From contig OX336389.2 in assembly GCA_946902985.2 (NCBI GenBank), forward strand, positions 1,080,893,788 to 1,080,957,787: 64,000 nt of DNA. Reading direction: 5' to 3'. This DNA comes from Meconema thalassinum. Lineage: Eukaryota > Arthropoda > Insecta > Orthoptera > Tettigoniidae. Each line of letters starts with the position of its first letter. Position 1 is the first letter of the stretch. Both the position numbers and the translations under genes were made by a program. Positions 1 through 9,573 of this stretch are shown piece after piece. The notes below the pieces were generated by a model. The model was not told where the DNA came from. It searched no databases and saw only the letters and a program-made list of their open reading frames with translations.

Positions 1-848
1 AGGAAATGTTTGAATTTCGTCATCATGTATTGTAATTCTTTTTGTATATTATCTGGCAGGAAGTCCAGCCCTTCACTTCATGATGTAGCGGTGTCCTCAT
101 AGTGAGATAAGTGTGTTTTCCAAGAATTAATAGTGTCAATATACCTTGACCTTCCAAAGCAGTTCTTTCTTGATGAGCAAGTTTACAAATTAACGATTTC
201 AGTCATTTATTTTGATCGGTCCACGCATTTTAATTTAGTTCTGTTGTTTTATTATTGTTTTTTTATTGTTGTACATTTACTTTAAACCTTAATAAAGAAG
301 AATAAATTTATTTCTTGGATTCGTGTATGGCGGCGAACAGTAATGTACAACTCCATTGCATCAGTCATATCACAAAGAGTCGCATCAAAAAACCCCGAAT
401 CTTCATAAAGTGCCTCTGCTGATAATGTCAAATCACTTATACACCATATTCCTAGTCCACCACTCCATGAACAAACGCGTCAGATAGTGGAACTATCCAT
501 TTTTACATCATATGCCGGCTTTTCATGATGTGCTTAGGATATTCATGAAATGACGGATTTCACTATCTGTCTACGACATACTGTATATAATTTATTTCGA
601 CTTCCCTCTCCGATCAACAAAACTTTCTTATGAGAATAACGCTTCGAATATTTGATTCGCCGTAGCTGTCAGCGCTACTTGACACAATTCCGGTGCTCAA
701 AATGAGCGACAGCTCTCCAAGGAGATAGGTATACGATGGAAGTTTATATTAATACAATATGGATTGGCATCCTAGGTGTTAGAGCTGTACATTTAAGACC
801 GTGACCAAAAACATTCTCGGTTTTCAAAGCGTTCTGATAAACAGTATT
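1..848. other. Unassigned AT-rich DNA
   Basis: No reading frame, repeat match or RNA structure that I can support. The stretch is AT-rich with scattered stop codons in all frames. Confidence 0.5.
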
Positions 849-1240
849 GGCTACCTCGTAGCACAATGACTGACATTATTGGCTGACACCCCTGAGGTCC
901 GGGTTCGATTCCTGGCGCGGTCAAGAAATTCAATTCTGGTCTGAGGGCTGGAGTGGGGTACACTCAGCCTCGTGAGACAATACTGAGAAGAAGTGTTGTC
1001 GATTTACACCTCAGCTATCCTGGAAATGTTTCTAAAGGCTTCCCTCTTCTACTCCAGGCAAATGACGGAATAGTCTACGGTAGCTTCCTTCCCCAATACG
1101 TGTCTCAATTACAACTGCACATACAAATACAGCCATCAAAATAGAAGGTTTTCAGACATATTCTACACACACCCACACAACCAAATACATGGGGTCACTT
1201 TATCACGATGGAGCACAAGGCCTCTAAATGAATCAACAAA
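849..1240 (+). mobile_element. SINE family A, near full length
   Basis: A tRNA-derived SINE. The head has a box-A-like segment near 855-875 and a box B (GGTTCGATTCC) near 903-913. The body carries a second T-arm-like region, then a segment with 'tactccaggcaaatgacgg', then a tail with 'ttccacacac' style sequence and 'catggggtcac'. The same order of blocks recurs at 19113, 39823, 48111, 50145 and 61072. A short open frame over 953-1144 is only the SINE body read as codons. Confidence 0.75.
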
Positions 1241-1406
1241 AATAACCAGTATTGTGCCGTGTATCGGAAGTTCATATACACATCCAATTTTCAGTTGTGA
1301 AATGCAAATTTTGTTGTTATTTGAGTGACGACAAACCTTTGTTATTTAAACTGTGGAATCAAAGTTCCTCAGATCAAATACCAGCTCTGCCAACAATTGT
1401 TATTTT

Positions 1407-1535
1407 GTTCTGAGGATGGCAACAGGGTACAAGGAGCCTCGTGAGGTAAAACTGAGATTATATGGGTTCGATTCCCACCTCAGCTGTCCTAGAAGTGGTT
1501 TTCCGTGATTTCCTACTTTTATTCGAAACTTGAGA
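1407..1535 (+). mobile_element. SINE family A, 5' truncated fragment
   Basis: This piece begins inside the body of SINE A ('cctcgtgaggtaaaactgag') and keeps the second B-box-like GGGTTCGATTCCCACC near 1466-1481, then the 'tggttttccgtg' block. The tRNA head is missing and the 3' end is lost. Confidence 0.65.
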
Positions 1536-1754
1536 CTGAACTGGTTCATTGCAGGCAGCGGGAGACGACAGCTGCACGAAAATGGAGCACACGACGCTGA
1601 ACAATCCACAATAATCTGGCAACTTAATTACTATCACATAATCACACAATCACTACTATCAGTATCTCAACAAAAAATCACATATCTTGACTTGTTGTGC
1701 AAGTTTACTCACAACTGCAACTAAATAAGTTTTGGCTATGTATTGTAAACATCA

Positions 1755-1945
1755 TAACCCCATACTTATAAACATAGATTTAATAGCCTAAGCGTAAAGG
1801 ATCTGATGATGATCGCTTGACGTTCAAACCTGGTCATCAGAGTGTATGTATAAATCTCATGTAGCCAAAATGTTTTTCAATATTAGGGATTCATCCATTA
1901 CAAATCGGTATAATAGTGTTGATCAACTGAAAAACATTAAATTTC
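1755..1945 (+). mobile_element. Diverged member of the hammerhead-bearing (Penelope/retrozyme-like) repeat family
   Basis: The order of blocks matches the right arm orientation of the palindrome at 3123-4350: 'catagattt', 'gcctaag', 'ggatctgatgatgatcgc', 'ctggtcatc', 'aaatctcatgta', then a diverged tail ending in '-tgatcaactgaaaaaca', like 'gaccgactgaaaagca' in other copies. It is much more diverged than the palindrome arms and I see no target-site duplication. Confidence 0.55.
1773..1861 (+). ncRNA. Degenerate hammerhead ribozyme motif
   Basis: CUGAUGA is intact at 1803-1809 and the GGUC expected before the cleavage site is present near 1831-1834. The second core strand is damaged: where the palindrome copy reads CGAUC-GAAAC, this copy reads CGTTC-AAAC, losing the invariant G and weakening stem II. 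GGAT before the core and ATC after the cleavage site still form most of stem I, and CATAGATTT/AAATCTCATG still frame the motif. I infer that it does not cleave. Confidence 0.5.
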
Positions 1946-1950
1946 AATGA

Positions 1951-2037
1951 CACAGGTTATCAGATAGATTCCACACACGTCCAAGTACATGGGGCTATAT
2001 GCCCATGATGTTGGGAATCCCCTAAATAAATCAGTAT
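1951..2037 (+). mobile_element. SINE family A 3' tail fragment
   Basis: Contains the ordered tail blocks of SINE A: 'cacaggttatcag', 'attccacacac', 'caagtacatgggg' and 'cccctaaataaatcag'. Nothing of the head or body is attached. Confidence 0.6.
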
Positions 2038-2130
2038 CAGCCTTAGTTATTCTGGCCACGAAATGGGGAACAACCTATTCCTAAAGAGCTTTGGAGTGTC
2101 CAAATTGACGTATGTTTCTGTGTATTACAG

Positions 2131-2197
2131 GAGGTACCGAGGGCACCAGCTCCCGGAAGTATGTCCGTGGATTCATCGCTGAATGAGGATCATGAGG
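2131..2197 (+). CDS. Candidate internal exon of an unidentified host gene
   Basis: The segment is preceded by a T-rich tract ending in 'tgtattacag' (AG acceptor at 2129-2130) and followed directly by GTAAGT (2198-2203), a consensus insect donor. One frame is open across all 67 bases and reads EVPRAPAPGSMSVDSSLNED then H-E, ending in phase 1; the other two frames have stops. It is richer in G and C than its flanks. The acidic, serine-rich peptide matches no family I recognise. If real, most of this window would be intron of a long gene on the plus strand. Chance occurrence of a good AG/GT pair around a short open stretch remains possible. Confidence 0.4.
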
Positions 2198-2280
2198 GTA
2201 AGTGGCACATTCATTCTTATTTGGAGCTTGTTTTCACATTTGGAAGATGAGTTGCCAGCTTATGGGATAACTTCCAATAC

Positions 2281-2336
2281 GCGCGTGTGTGTGTTTGTTA
2301 GGGCCTGTGTGTGTGTGTGTGTGTGTAGCAGGGGGA
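2281..2336. repeat. GT-rich microsatellite
   Basis: Interrupted (GT)n tract. An open frame across it (2183-2380) is an artefact of the dinucleotide repeat. Confidence 0.8.
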
Positions 2337-2399
2337 TGGTGAGTTTGTGTGTGGGTGGAAGGGGTTGGGTGGGCTACTGAATGGGTGCGTGATATGAAT

Positions 2400-3110
2400 T
2401 CTTAAACGGTTGCACCAAGTAAAATGAAAGCTGGCACGGAGCCAGTTAAATGAGGGTGCCTCCCTAACATGCTCTTTCTCATCAAGTAATTACGTATTGT
2501 CAGCTCATAAAAATGGCGACGCGTAACATTTCAATTCATATGGGGGTGCTTGTGAAATAGTTTCAGCGACCCAGAGAAAGGTATATTATAATGCAATAAA
2601 CAGCATTACGAGGCGTAAGAGGAATGGAATCTAGTAAATGGAGGCAAATTTATATAAAGTAGAAAAGAGAAATGGATTCTTTATTCCCACTGGGTGTTCA
2701 ATTTCTGTAGAATGGTTGCAGAAATGTAATACAAAAGATTTACACATGTTTTCATATCTTGATTGAAACATAACCTCCACACTGTGGTTTGTTATGATTT
2801 AAAGCGTATGCGGGAACAAACGTCTATGTTACATTTTGTGTAATTTGAGATATGCACGGAACACACATCTACGATATTTTCTGAATACATATTTGCAAGT
2901 AGATCGATCATATCTCAAAGGATGGATTTAGTATTCCCGAAATTGTGAAGCAAAATGCACTTTAAAAATAACGGAACAAACGATTATGTTAATACATCGC
3001 TTCCCGCTCCAACGCGGCAATAATGTTATGAAGTGAATGGATATAATGTACACATTCCCGTCAAGAGGCTATTCTGGTGTTATCAGCTGTGTATTACTGA
3101 GATTATTAGT
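2400..3110. other. Unassigned AT-rich DNA
   Basis: No coding frame or known repeat recognised. The last bases (3111-3122) are the left target-site copy of the palindromic insertion that follows. Confidence 0.5.
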
Positions 3111-3122
3111 GCAAATTATTGT
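3111..3122. repeat. Target-site duplication, left copy
   Basis: GCAAATTATTGT occurs here and again at 4351-4362, exactly bordering the palindromic element. A 12-bp duplication is typical of target-primed reverse transcription rather than cut-and-paste transposition. Confidence 0.7.
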
Positions 3123-4350
3123 TGTGGTGTTTGAAGCCATATTTTCAGTGTTGCCTTAGTAAACAAGAGTTTAGTGCTCTTCAGTCGGTCAACACGAATG
3201 TACCCAAAAGAGATGGGTTATGCCCTAATCCTGAAATAAATTACATGAGATTAATAAAACACTAGGATGACCAGTTTCGATCGTCAAGCGATCATCATCA
3301 GATCCAATACACTTAGGCTATAAAATCTATGTTTGAAATACAGGTGAAAATATTTACAATATGTACAATTATTTAGTTGCAGTATTGGTACTGCAACTGT
3401 CAGTGTATGCTAAATGCAGTATATATGTTAGGTGAAATGCTAAATGGTGATGGCTATCCGGAGATTGTACTTTAGAGAGATTATATGGTTGTAAACTATG
3501 GTTAAACTATAAAATTTTAGGCTAACTACTTATCTGATTGTCTTCCGTACTACAGCTATTCGCAATTTCCGTGCTCACTTGAACTCGCTGTGCGGTCGAC
3601 TGCGGTGGTTATCTTAACGACTGGTTTTTCCCTGCCTTCCCCCCCTGTCCCTACGTGCTGTGGGGAGTGATCGCGATGTGTTTATGTGAGGTGTTGCCAA
3701 CCTAGATAAGATGTATGTTATTGAATGAGGTGGATCTACAACTATTAAAGACCGTGGATTAGTCCTCGCCACGCGTTATGCTCCACGCGTGGACTAATCC
3801 ACGGTCTTTAATAGTTGTAGATCCACCTCATTCAATAACATACATCTTATCTAGGTTGGCAACACCTCACATAAACACATCGCGATCACTCCCCACAGCA
3901 CGTAGGGACAGGGGGGGAAGGCAGGGAAAAACCAGTCGTTAAGATAACCACCGCAGTCGACCGCACAGCGAGTTCAAGTGAGCACGGAAACTGCGAATAG
4001 CTGTAGTACGGAAGACAATCAGATAAGTAGTTAGCCTAAAATTTTATAGTTTAACCATAGTTTACAACCATATAATCTCTCTAAAGTACAATCTCCGGAT
4101 AGCCATCACCATTTAGCATTTCACCTAACATATATACTGCATTTAGCATACACTGACAGTTGCAGTACCAATATTGCAACTAAATAATTGTACATATTGT
4201 AAATATTTTCACCTGTATTTCAAACGCTTGACGATCGAAACTGGTCATCCTAGTGTTTTATTAATCTCATGTAATTTATTTCAGGATTAGGGCATAACCC
4301 ATCTCTTTTGGGTACATTCGTGTTGACCGACTGAAAAGCACTAAACTCTT
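3123..4350. mobile_element. Large palindromic retroposon, Penelope/retrozyme-like, with hammerhead motif
   Basis: Left arm (about 3164-3766) and right arm (about 3790-4350) are reverse complements with only a few mismatches, centred near 3778 around a short spacer of about 25 bp. The left arm has about 41 bp (around 3290-3331) that the right arm lacks; this removes the CUGAUGA strand of the ribozyme from the right arm. The left arm also extends outward to 3123 with the family's 3' end (block 'gaagccatattttcag'), which the right arm lacks. A 12-bp repeat, GCAAATTATTGT, borders both ends. No protein is encoded. The family is identified by the ribozyme and TSD length only; no Penelope RT or GIY-YIG domain is present here. 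Confidence 0.7.
3244..3331 (-). ncRNA. Hammerhead ribozyme, type I, in left arm of palindrome
   Basis: Read on the minus strand: stem I 5' strand with CATAGATT and, next to the core, GGAU (3305-3302); CUGAUGA (3301-3295); stem II GAUCG/CGAUC closing a CUUGA loop (3293-3279); GAAAC (3278-3274); a very short stem III, AC/GU around UG; then GUC with predicted cleavage after C3269; stem I 3' strand AUCC, and distally AAUCU-c-AUG pairing with CATAGATT. All invariant core residues are present. One oddity is an extra U between CUGAUGA and stem II, also present in the degenerate copy at 1803, so it is ancestral to both. Short stem III is typical of Penelope-like and retrozyme ribozymes. In vivo activity is inferred. 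Confidence 0.75.
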
Positions 4351-4362
4351 GCAAATTATTGT
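4351..4362. repeat. Target-site duplication, right copy
   Basis: Second copy of GCAAATTATTGT, directly after the right arm of the palindrome. Confidence 0.7.
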
Positions 4363-5102
4363 GTTAAAACCAAAACAAAAAGCACCATAGTTGTATTTTG
4401 AAACTTAATAAAAATACCTTGACCACGACACAGAAAAGAGTTCATTCGCGTTTTACATTTAAAGGAAAATTATTTTCACGTCGAGTGAACAAAACAATTT
4501 GCAAATATTATCTGCCTCGTTATTATTTTAAATCACAAACATTTGTTAAATTTGTTTTTGATAATAATAAAATTTATGAAAACAATGTGCATAGGTATTT
4601 GCAATACGGCGATTGTCAGAAGTATTCATTCGTAGCAAAGAACGTTTTGATAATAAAGTCAGCTATCATTTTAGAAACACACACCTGAAAATACAAAAAT
4701 ACTTCTACATAGAGTAGAAATATAACAATTATCCTGTGTGATATAGTACTATACAACCAGACAGCACGGATATCAAAGATATGAATAGCCCTGGAGACAT
4801 AGATTTGCCACGTTTCATAACGGACCATTCCACCGGTTTTAACTAGATTTTAATTTGCATCATTGTAAGAATGACATGCAGTACTATCATGCATCCCTTT
4901 GACACAAAAATATTTAAAAGCTGTATATACACAAATTACAATGAACTTTGTGATTTTCATTTGCAACGATATGGAGACTTTACAAGAGCTGACAAACTCA
5001 TGAGCAAGCAAAAAATATTAAATATATTCATTTTAATTCCAGTTGAGTTAAGATTTAGATTTCACAGAGAATTTTTACTTTACTTTGACTTTAAAAATGT
5101 TA
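4363..5102. other. Unassigned AT-rich DNA
   Basis: Two unconvincing open stretches (4398-4688 plus, 4871-5134 plus) consist of AT-rich codons with no recognisable motif. I see no splice framing and treat the region as non-coding. Confidence 0.5.
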
Positions 5103-5110
5103 TACAACCT

Positions 5111-5310
5111 GTGACAATAAAATTCGGTGAATAGTCCTGTACTATCAACATAGTTGAACAATGCACGACAGTGACCCGTCCTTCGAAGTAGTCCCCTCCC
5201 GTAACTATGCCATGCTGAGATCGGCGGTACATGTCCTGGAAACTTTACAAGAAGGCGTCCTTTGGGATGGTGTTCAAAAGACTCGTCATGTTGCGATCGC
5301 TCAGACCGAA
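5111..5310 (-). pseudogene. Mariner transposase C-terminal fragment, copy 1
   Basis: Minus-strand translation with one break gives TPKDAFL, SFQDMYRRSQ and GGDYFEG, the C-terminal signature of many mariner transposases (a conserved F-x-x-W/M...R then GDYFEG). It is a mirror image of the copy at 5815-5985. The reading frame is broken by a stop and nothing upstream of this tail is attached. It cannot encode an active enzyme. Confidence 0.6.
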
Positions 5311-5339
5311 AAGTTCGGATTGCTGGCTTACCTGAAACA

Positions 5340-5445
5340 GCAGTTACTCTCCTTCGAAGTAATCCCCGTGGATGGTTATGCACTTCTGAGAATGTCTGTA
5401 CAAGTCCCGGAAACGTTTTAGGGATAGCCTTTAGTCGGATCGTCA
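5340..5445 (-). pseudogene. Mariner transposase C-terminal fragment, copy 2
   Basis: Minus-strand translation reads KRFRDLYRHSQKCI followed by HGDYFEGE, a second and clearly different version of the same transposase tail lying in tandem with copy 1. This shows that the element is a composite of at least two related mariners rather than a simple deletion product. Confidence 0.6.
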
Positions 5446-5619
5446 CATTACGTTGGATGTCCGAAATGTCCGAAAACCTCTGGCCCTTCAGGGCTTTTCG
5501 GTGACCCTGGAACTAGACTCCGCCACTCTATACTTTGACGCTTGACTTCGTGGTCGTACCTCAGACACCTGGTCTCGTCGTCCGTGTCGATGGTTTTGAG
5601 AGCCATTCCACAGAACATT

Positions 5620-5737
5620 CACCCTTCTCACTGCAACCCGCCGAACAGGTATGCATGTTAGGTTGCATAAATTCATCCTTCTCACTTCCACCCACCGAAC
5701 AGGTGTGCTTCGTAGGTTGCATAAATTCATCCTTCAA
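5620..5737. repeat. Two-copy 60-bp tandem repeat
   Basis: Units start at 5620 and 5680; each has 'cccttctcac'-like start, 'accgaacaggt' and 'taggttgcataaattcat'. The period is a multiple of three, and the minus strand is open over both units, giving a 20-residue repeat (EFMQP...HTCS...GSEKD). No family is recognised. Confidence 0.65.
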
Positions 5738-5814
5738 AACTCGCACTGTGTCAAACAGGTCATACACGTTGCGTTGTGTGTCGCCAATGTTACCAGGTCG
5801 ACCGTTCTGACTTG

Positions 5815-5985
5815 ATTCACCGAACGCAACGTGACGAGGCTTTTGAACACCACCCCAGAGGATGCCTTCTTGCAAAGTTTCCAGGACATGTATCGTCGAT
5901 CTCAGGATTGCATAATTACGGGAGGGGACTACTTCGAAGGACAGAAGGGTCACTGTCGTACTTTGTTCATATATGTTGATAGTAC
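5815..5985 (+). pseudogene. Mariner transposase C-terminal fragment, copy 3
   Basis: Plus-strand frame reads TTPEDAFLQSFQDMYRRSQD then CIITGGDYFEGQKGHC. Length to the TIR is like a normal mariner 3' end. Inverted relative to copies 1 and 2. Only the last ~50 residues of a ~340-residue transposase are present. Confidence 0.6.
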
Positions 5986-6021
5986 AGGAATATTCACCGA
6001 ACTTTATTGTCACAGGTTGTA

Positions 6022-6435
6022 TTATATTTTAGGTAATGAAGTATGCATTCTAAAGAGAATATACCTGATTCATGTTTATGTGAACATCAAACCATAAATT
6101 TGTCTCCTGGTATCTGTGATGCAGCGCTAATAGTATCTGGTTAGATCTATTCCATCGGCATTTGTCTATGTGATTTTAATACACAAGACCACTGATGAAC
6201 TGTAAATAGAGATTGACCCTTTGGGGGTATTTCTCACATTGCAAAAGTTTTTGAATTCACTTATTATTTCCCCCAACATTTCTCTCTAATTTGTCACGGT
6301 AACGTAAAGAAATGCTGCTATCTGATAACTGAAGTATTTAATTCTATATTATAGCATTGATTCACTCTTCCCTGTTCCACCACCCGTAAATTAACACATT
6401 AGAACCTCTTGGGCTCTGCATTTGCTCGTTGATAC
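6022..6435. other. Unassigned DNA
   Basis: AT-rich spacer between the mariner and the LTR element. No feature recognised. Confidence 0.5.
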
Positions 6436-9246
6436 TGTACCCGTCAAGGTTCCTAGCATGCCGACTCCAGCTCGGGCTAATGGTCGGTTTGGTGTGGCTC
6501 TAACTTACCTTAAACACCCTAAGGATATCATCAAGGAACACAGGAGGCTTAACTTAAAATCAGTATGTCAGAGAACTCCTAATATAATTTTTTCCCCACA
6601 AAAATAGCATCTCCCACTTACTCCCATCCACAGATAATAAAACAACAGAAATGTACTCCCTTAAATTATTCTGAACACAAGCTACGATTCTAACAAAACA
6701 AATCAAATTGTAAAAGATAAATGATAATCACACTGGCTGAAACCAGGAAAAGAAAATAATCTAATTCACTGCAGTCCACTGCTTCAAGTTCAAAAATAAA
6801 ATGTCAACAAACTAAATTTATCAAACTATGGTCTGAATAGTCCAGCCATTCTCTCAAAATGCGCACTCATGTTTACAATTACAAAATTGGTTTTTTGGGG
6901 TTCGGACAGGCTCTCTCGTACAATCATCATTCCTTCTCACAAGAGTCCGAGGATGAAGAAAATAGGCTTATTCTAGGCTACAGGCATGTGTGCATGTTCT
7001 AACTTATAAAACAATTAACTCACTCATAGCTATAACTCTGCTAATTAAAGTAAACCAAACACAAGTCAAAAATACATGAAGCATCAATTAAACACACCTC
7101 GGTGGCCTGTGCCCCGTGAATTTTAATAAACAAACAACTATAATGAATGCACTCAAAATTATAGTGATATTACAGTACATGACATCGCTTCCTGAAGCGG
7201 TATTAAAAGAAACAAGCCCTGGGAAGTTCGACTACCTTCCCTCAACAAAAGAAAACAATACCATTCAAAGTGGTTTCCCGCCCTTGTGACAGACACCCTC
7301 ACACCACAACAAACCAGCTGGGTGAGCAATGACCTTCGCCACTCCCTCAGAATTGAGACGGCTGACCACAATCTTTATAGCTGCTTTTCCGTATGACCTC
7401 CTTGGGCTAGAGCTGTACAATTACCTTTCTGACGGAGCTAAAGTGCACTCTCATCAGACAATGAATACAATCATTTCATTTACCAATTATATCATCGTAG
7501 ATTCGCGGGAATTACGCCTCCGCCATTAATTCACTTACCATTTATATCATCGTAGATCACGGGAATACCACTTCCGTCTTTAATTTCAGCTCAACCAAGG
7601 ATGAACTCTCAACCTTTTCTGAATATTATATTGTCATCCAGCCATTCCATCTTACCTTTCTTTACCTTGGTGTGGTCATCAATACCTTACTTACGGTTCC
7701 TAAATGCTGTGTCACTACTGGCCTTGTCACAATGTCAAGCTATATCCCCCATGCTAGCTTTTACGTTACGGTCGTGCGTAAGCACTATCAACCCAATTAT
7801 TCCCTTAAATGTGCATTCAGCAAAGTTACTGAAACCCTCAAACAAAACAAAATTAAACAAGATTTAATGCTCATATACGAATCCTATCTCATAAAAAACA
7901 CACAAAAATCATAAATGACAAATATACACAAATTTACACAAAACATGCCTGCTGTGCCCAAAATACCCATTTTATCATAATTACTTATGATCGAGATAAA
8001 CTTATCCGACTCCCATGATGGGATGCGCTATGGGAAACATGCCCCATGCAATATCTACTTCTCTCGTATACATCATGGTGGTGATGATCTGGTCCTTGAT
8101 ATCAGCCTTCTGGATCAATTGGTTCATCTTGTAAGGAGGAGAATTTTACACACGGGTTCCAAAAAAAGTTCACCAAAGCAAAGATGCACTGTGAATCATT
8201 ATTATTATTACAATGCACGGTTCTCGCACGTGGAGCTCCTAATTCCTAAAGCTATCATCAACTTACTCAATTCAGCCGATAGTTCATAGCTTCTATCTCA
8301 CTGACTTTGATGCTACTAGCACGTGTGGCTATCTCTACCATACAACTGTTTTCACTGTGAACGGTATGCACTTTCGCGATACTTGACTCGATCCGCACTC
8401 GCGAATACTTAACGATATTCAAATGTCCCAAGATAGAACTGTTTATACTTATAAAATTTTCTTAATTTCAGAATGCGACGAGCGTGGACTCGCGTCTCTG
8501 CGGTGCTCAAAGTAGAACTGATGTACTTATACAATTTTTCTTAATTTCAGAATGCGACGAGCGTGGGCTCGCGCCTCTGCGGTGCTCAAAGTAGAACTGA
8601 TTTCACTGCGTGTCCAGCTATTATTTATATGATTTGTCGAAGAAGTATTCGGAGTGGGGAGCTTTCAGAATTTTATTCTATAATAACACTCGCATGAATA
8701 TGCAAAGTAGCTCATTCGCACGTCCTCATTTTCAATGTCTCATGGCTTCTTTTATTCCAAAATTCGATCGCTGGATTCTTAGATAATGAGCTCCGTAATT
8801 TCCTTCATTGTTCCTTAATTTCGACGGGATATTGGCGCGTCTCGCGTGTCTCGCTGGTATTGGTAGTTTCAAATCCGCCCCCTAATTTCGTTTTACTTCT
8901 GGCAAAAATCACAGAATGACTCAATTTAAATTTTGAAATACTTCTGAGAGACTGGGATGGTGTAATTCCTGTTTCTGATTTTAATTACTGCTCCAATTTC
9001 TCTCAAATTGGCGGGGTTTATCTAGTAAGTGATCGTTGAAATTTTCGTATCTACCCGCTTGGTTGAATGACCGTTTCGCGTTGTCTAAGTCCATGTGGTT
9101 ACCAGATGCTCGCACATACGGGTCCCACCTTTGTTATCCTCTAGTCTTCAAGCGATGTCTTTCTCACATCAGTTTTAAAACACGAATGAAATCTTGTTGA
9201 AATAAATAGGTAAAATTTATGCAATCACAGATGCATAAAGGTTACA
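6436..9246 (-). repeat. 3' LTR of the gypsy-type element (2811 bp)
   Basis: Matches the other LTR over 6436-8046 and 9110-9246, but has about 1060 bp in between that the 5' LTR lacks. The extra part includes a 79-bp tandem duplication. Short open frames inside (for example 7159-7371) recur in the other LTR and have no recognisable product. Confidence 0.9.
8445..8601. repeat. Two-copy ~79-bp tandem repeat inside the 3' LTR
   Basis: Units begin at 8445 and 8524 and share 'cttaatttcagaatgcgacg', 'agcgtggrctcgcg' and 'gcggtgctcaaagtagaact'. In retroviral-type LTRs, tandem repeats of this size often lie in U3 as enhancers; that role here is an inference. Confidence 0.8.
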
Positions 9247-9573
9247 TTACCCTTCTGCCAAGGAAAAAAATCGATATGGAACGTATGATTTTTTTCCAAT
9301 CCCAATCCGCCTCACGGATGCTATAAGTTTCCGCCGTCACTCCGTATTCTGCTTACTTGGTTCGCCACTGTTGGTCGCGCGCAGGGATTTTCTTGCTACT
9401 ATTCCTGTGTCCCCCTTCCTTATCCTTGGTAGGATTAGTGTCTCGGCCGTCTGGTGCAGGTAGCTATTGTCTGCGTGTCTCGCCGTGCGCTCTTACTTCT
9501 CAGCCGCTCAGTGTAAACACCAGGTCTGTTTATGACTGTCTACTTCCTCGTTCCACGTGCACTTGACTCAACT
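9247..9573 (-). other. Region between pol and 3' LTR, with polypurine tract
   Basis: On the minus strand the bases just before the LTR read GGCAGAAGGGTAA, a purine-rich stretch suitable as the plus-strand primer. I see no envelope or accessory frame; an open stretch at 9357-9566 on the other strand has no family signature. Confidence 0.5.

Larger units (their letters stand above)
5105..6019. mobile_element. Rearranged mariner-like element with inverted transposase tails
   Basis: Terminal inverted repeats begin CAACCTGTGACAATAAA at 5105 and end with its complement at 6019, each bordered by TA (5103-5104 and 6020-6021). Homology between the two ends runs inward about 200 bp on each side and includes coding sequence, so both ends derive from the 3' end of a transposase gene. 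No helix-turn-helix region or complete catalytic domain is visible. It could have formed by recombination between two inverted copies. It resembles a foldback element at small scale. Confidence 0.65.

Noticed and set aside
4398..4688. A 96-codon open stretch as a small gene.
   Set aside because: AT-rich codons, non-ATG start, no motif and no splice or promoter context.
6193..6215. A possible further hammerhead core (CTGATGA at about 6195).
   Set aside because: No stem II or GAAA strand follows.
9357..9566. Envelope-like frame after pol.
   Set aside because: It is on the strand opposite to the element and has no signal peptide, cleavage site or transmembrane pattern that I can support.
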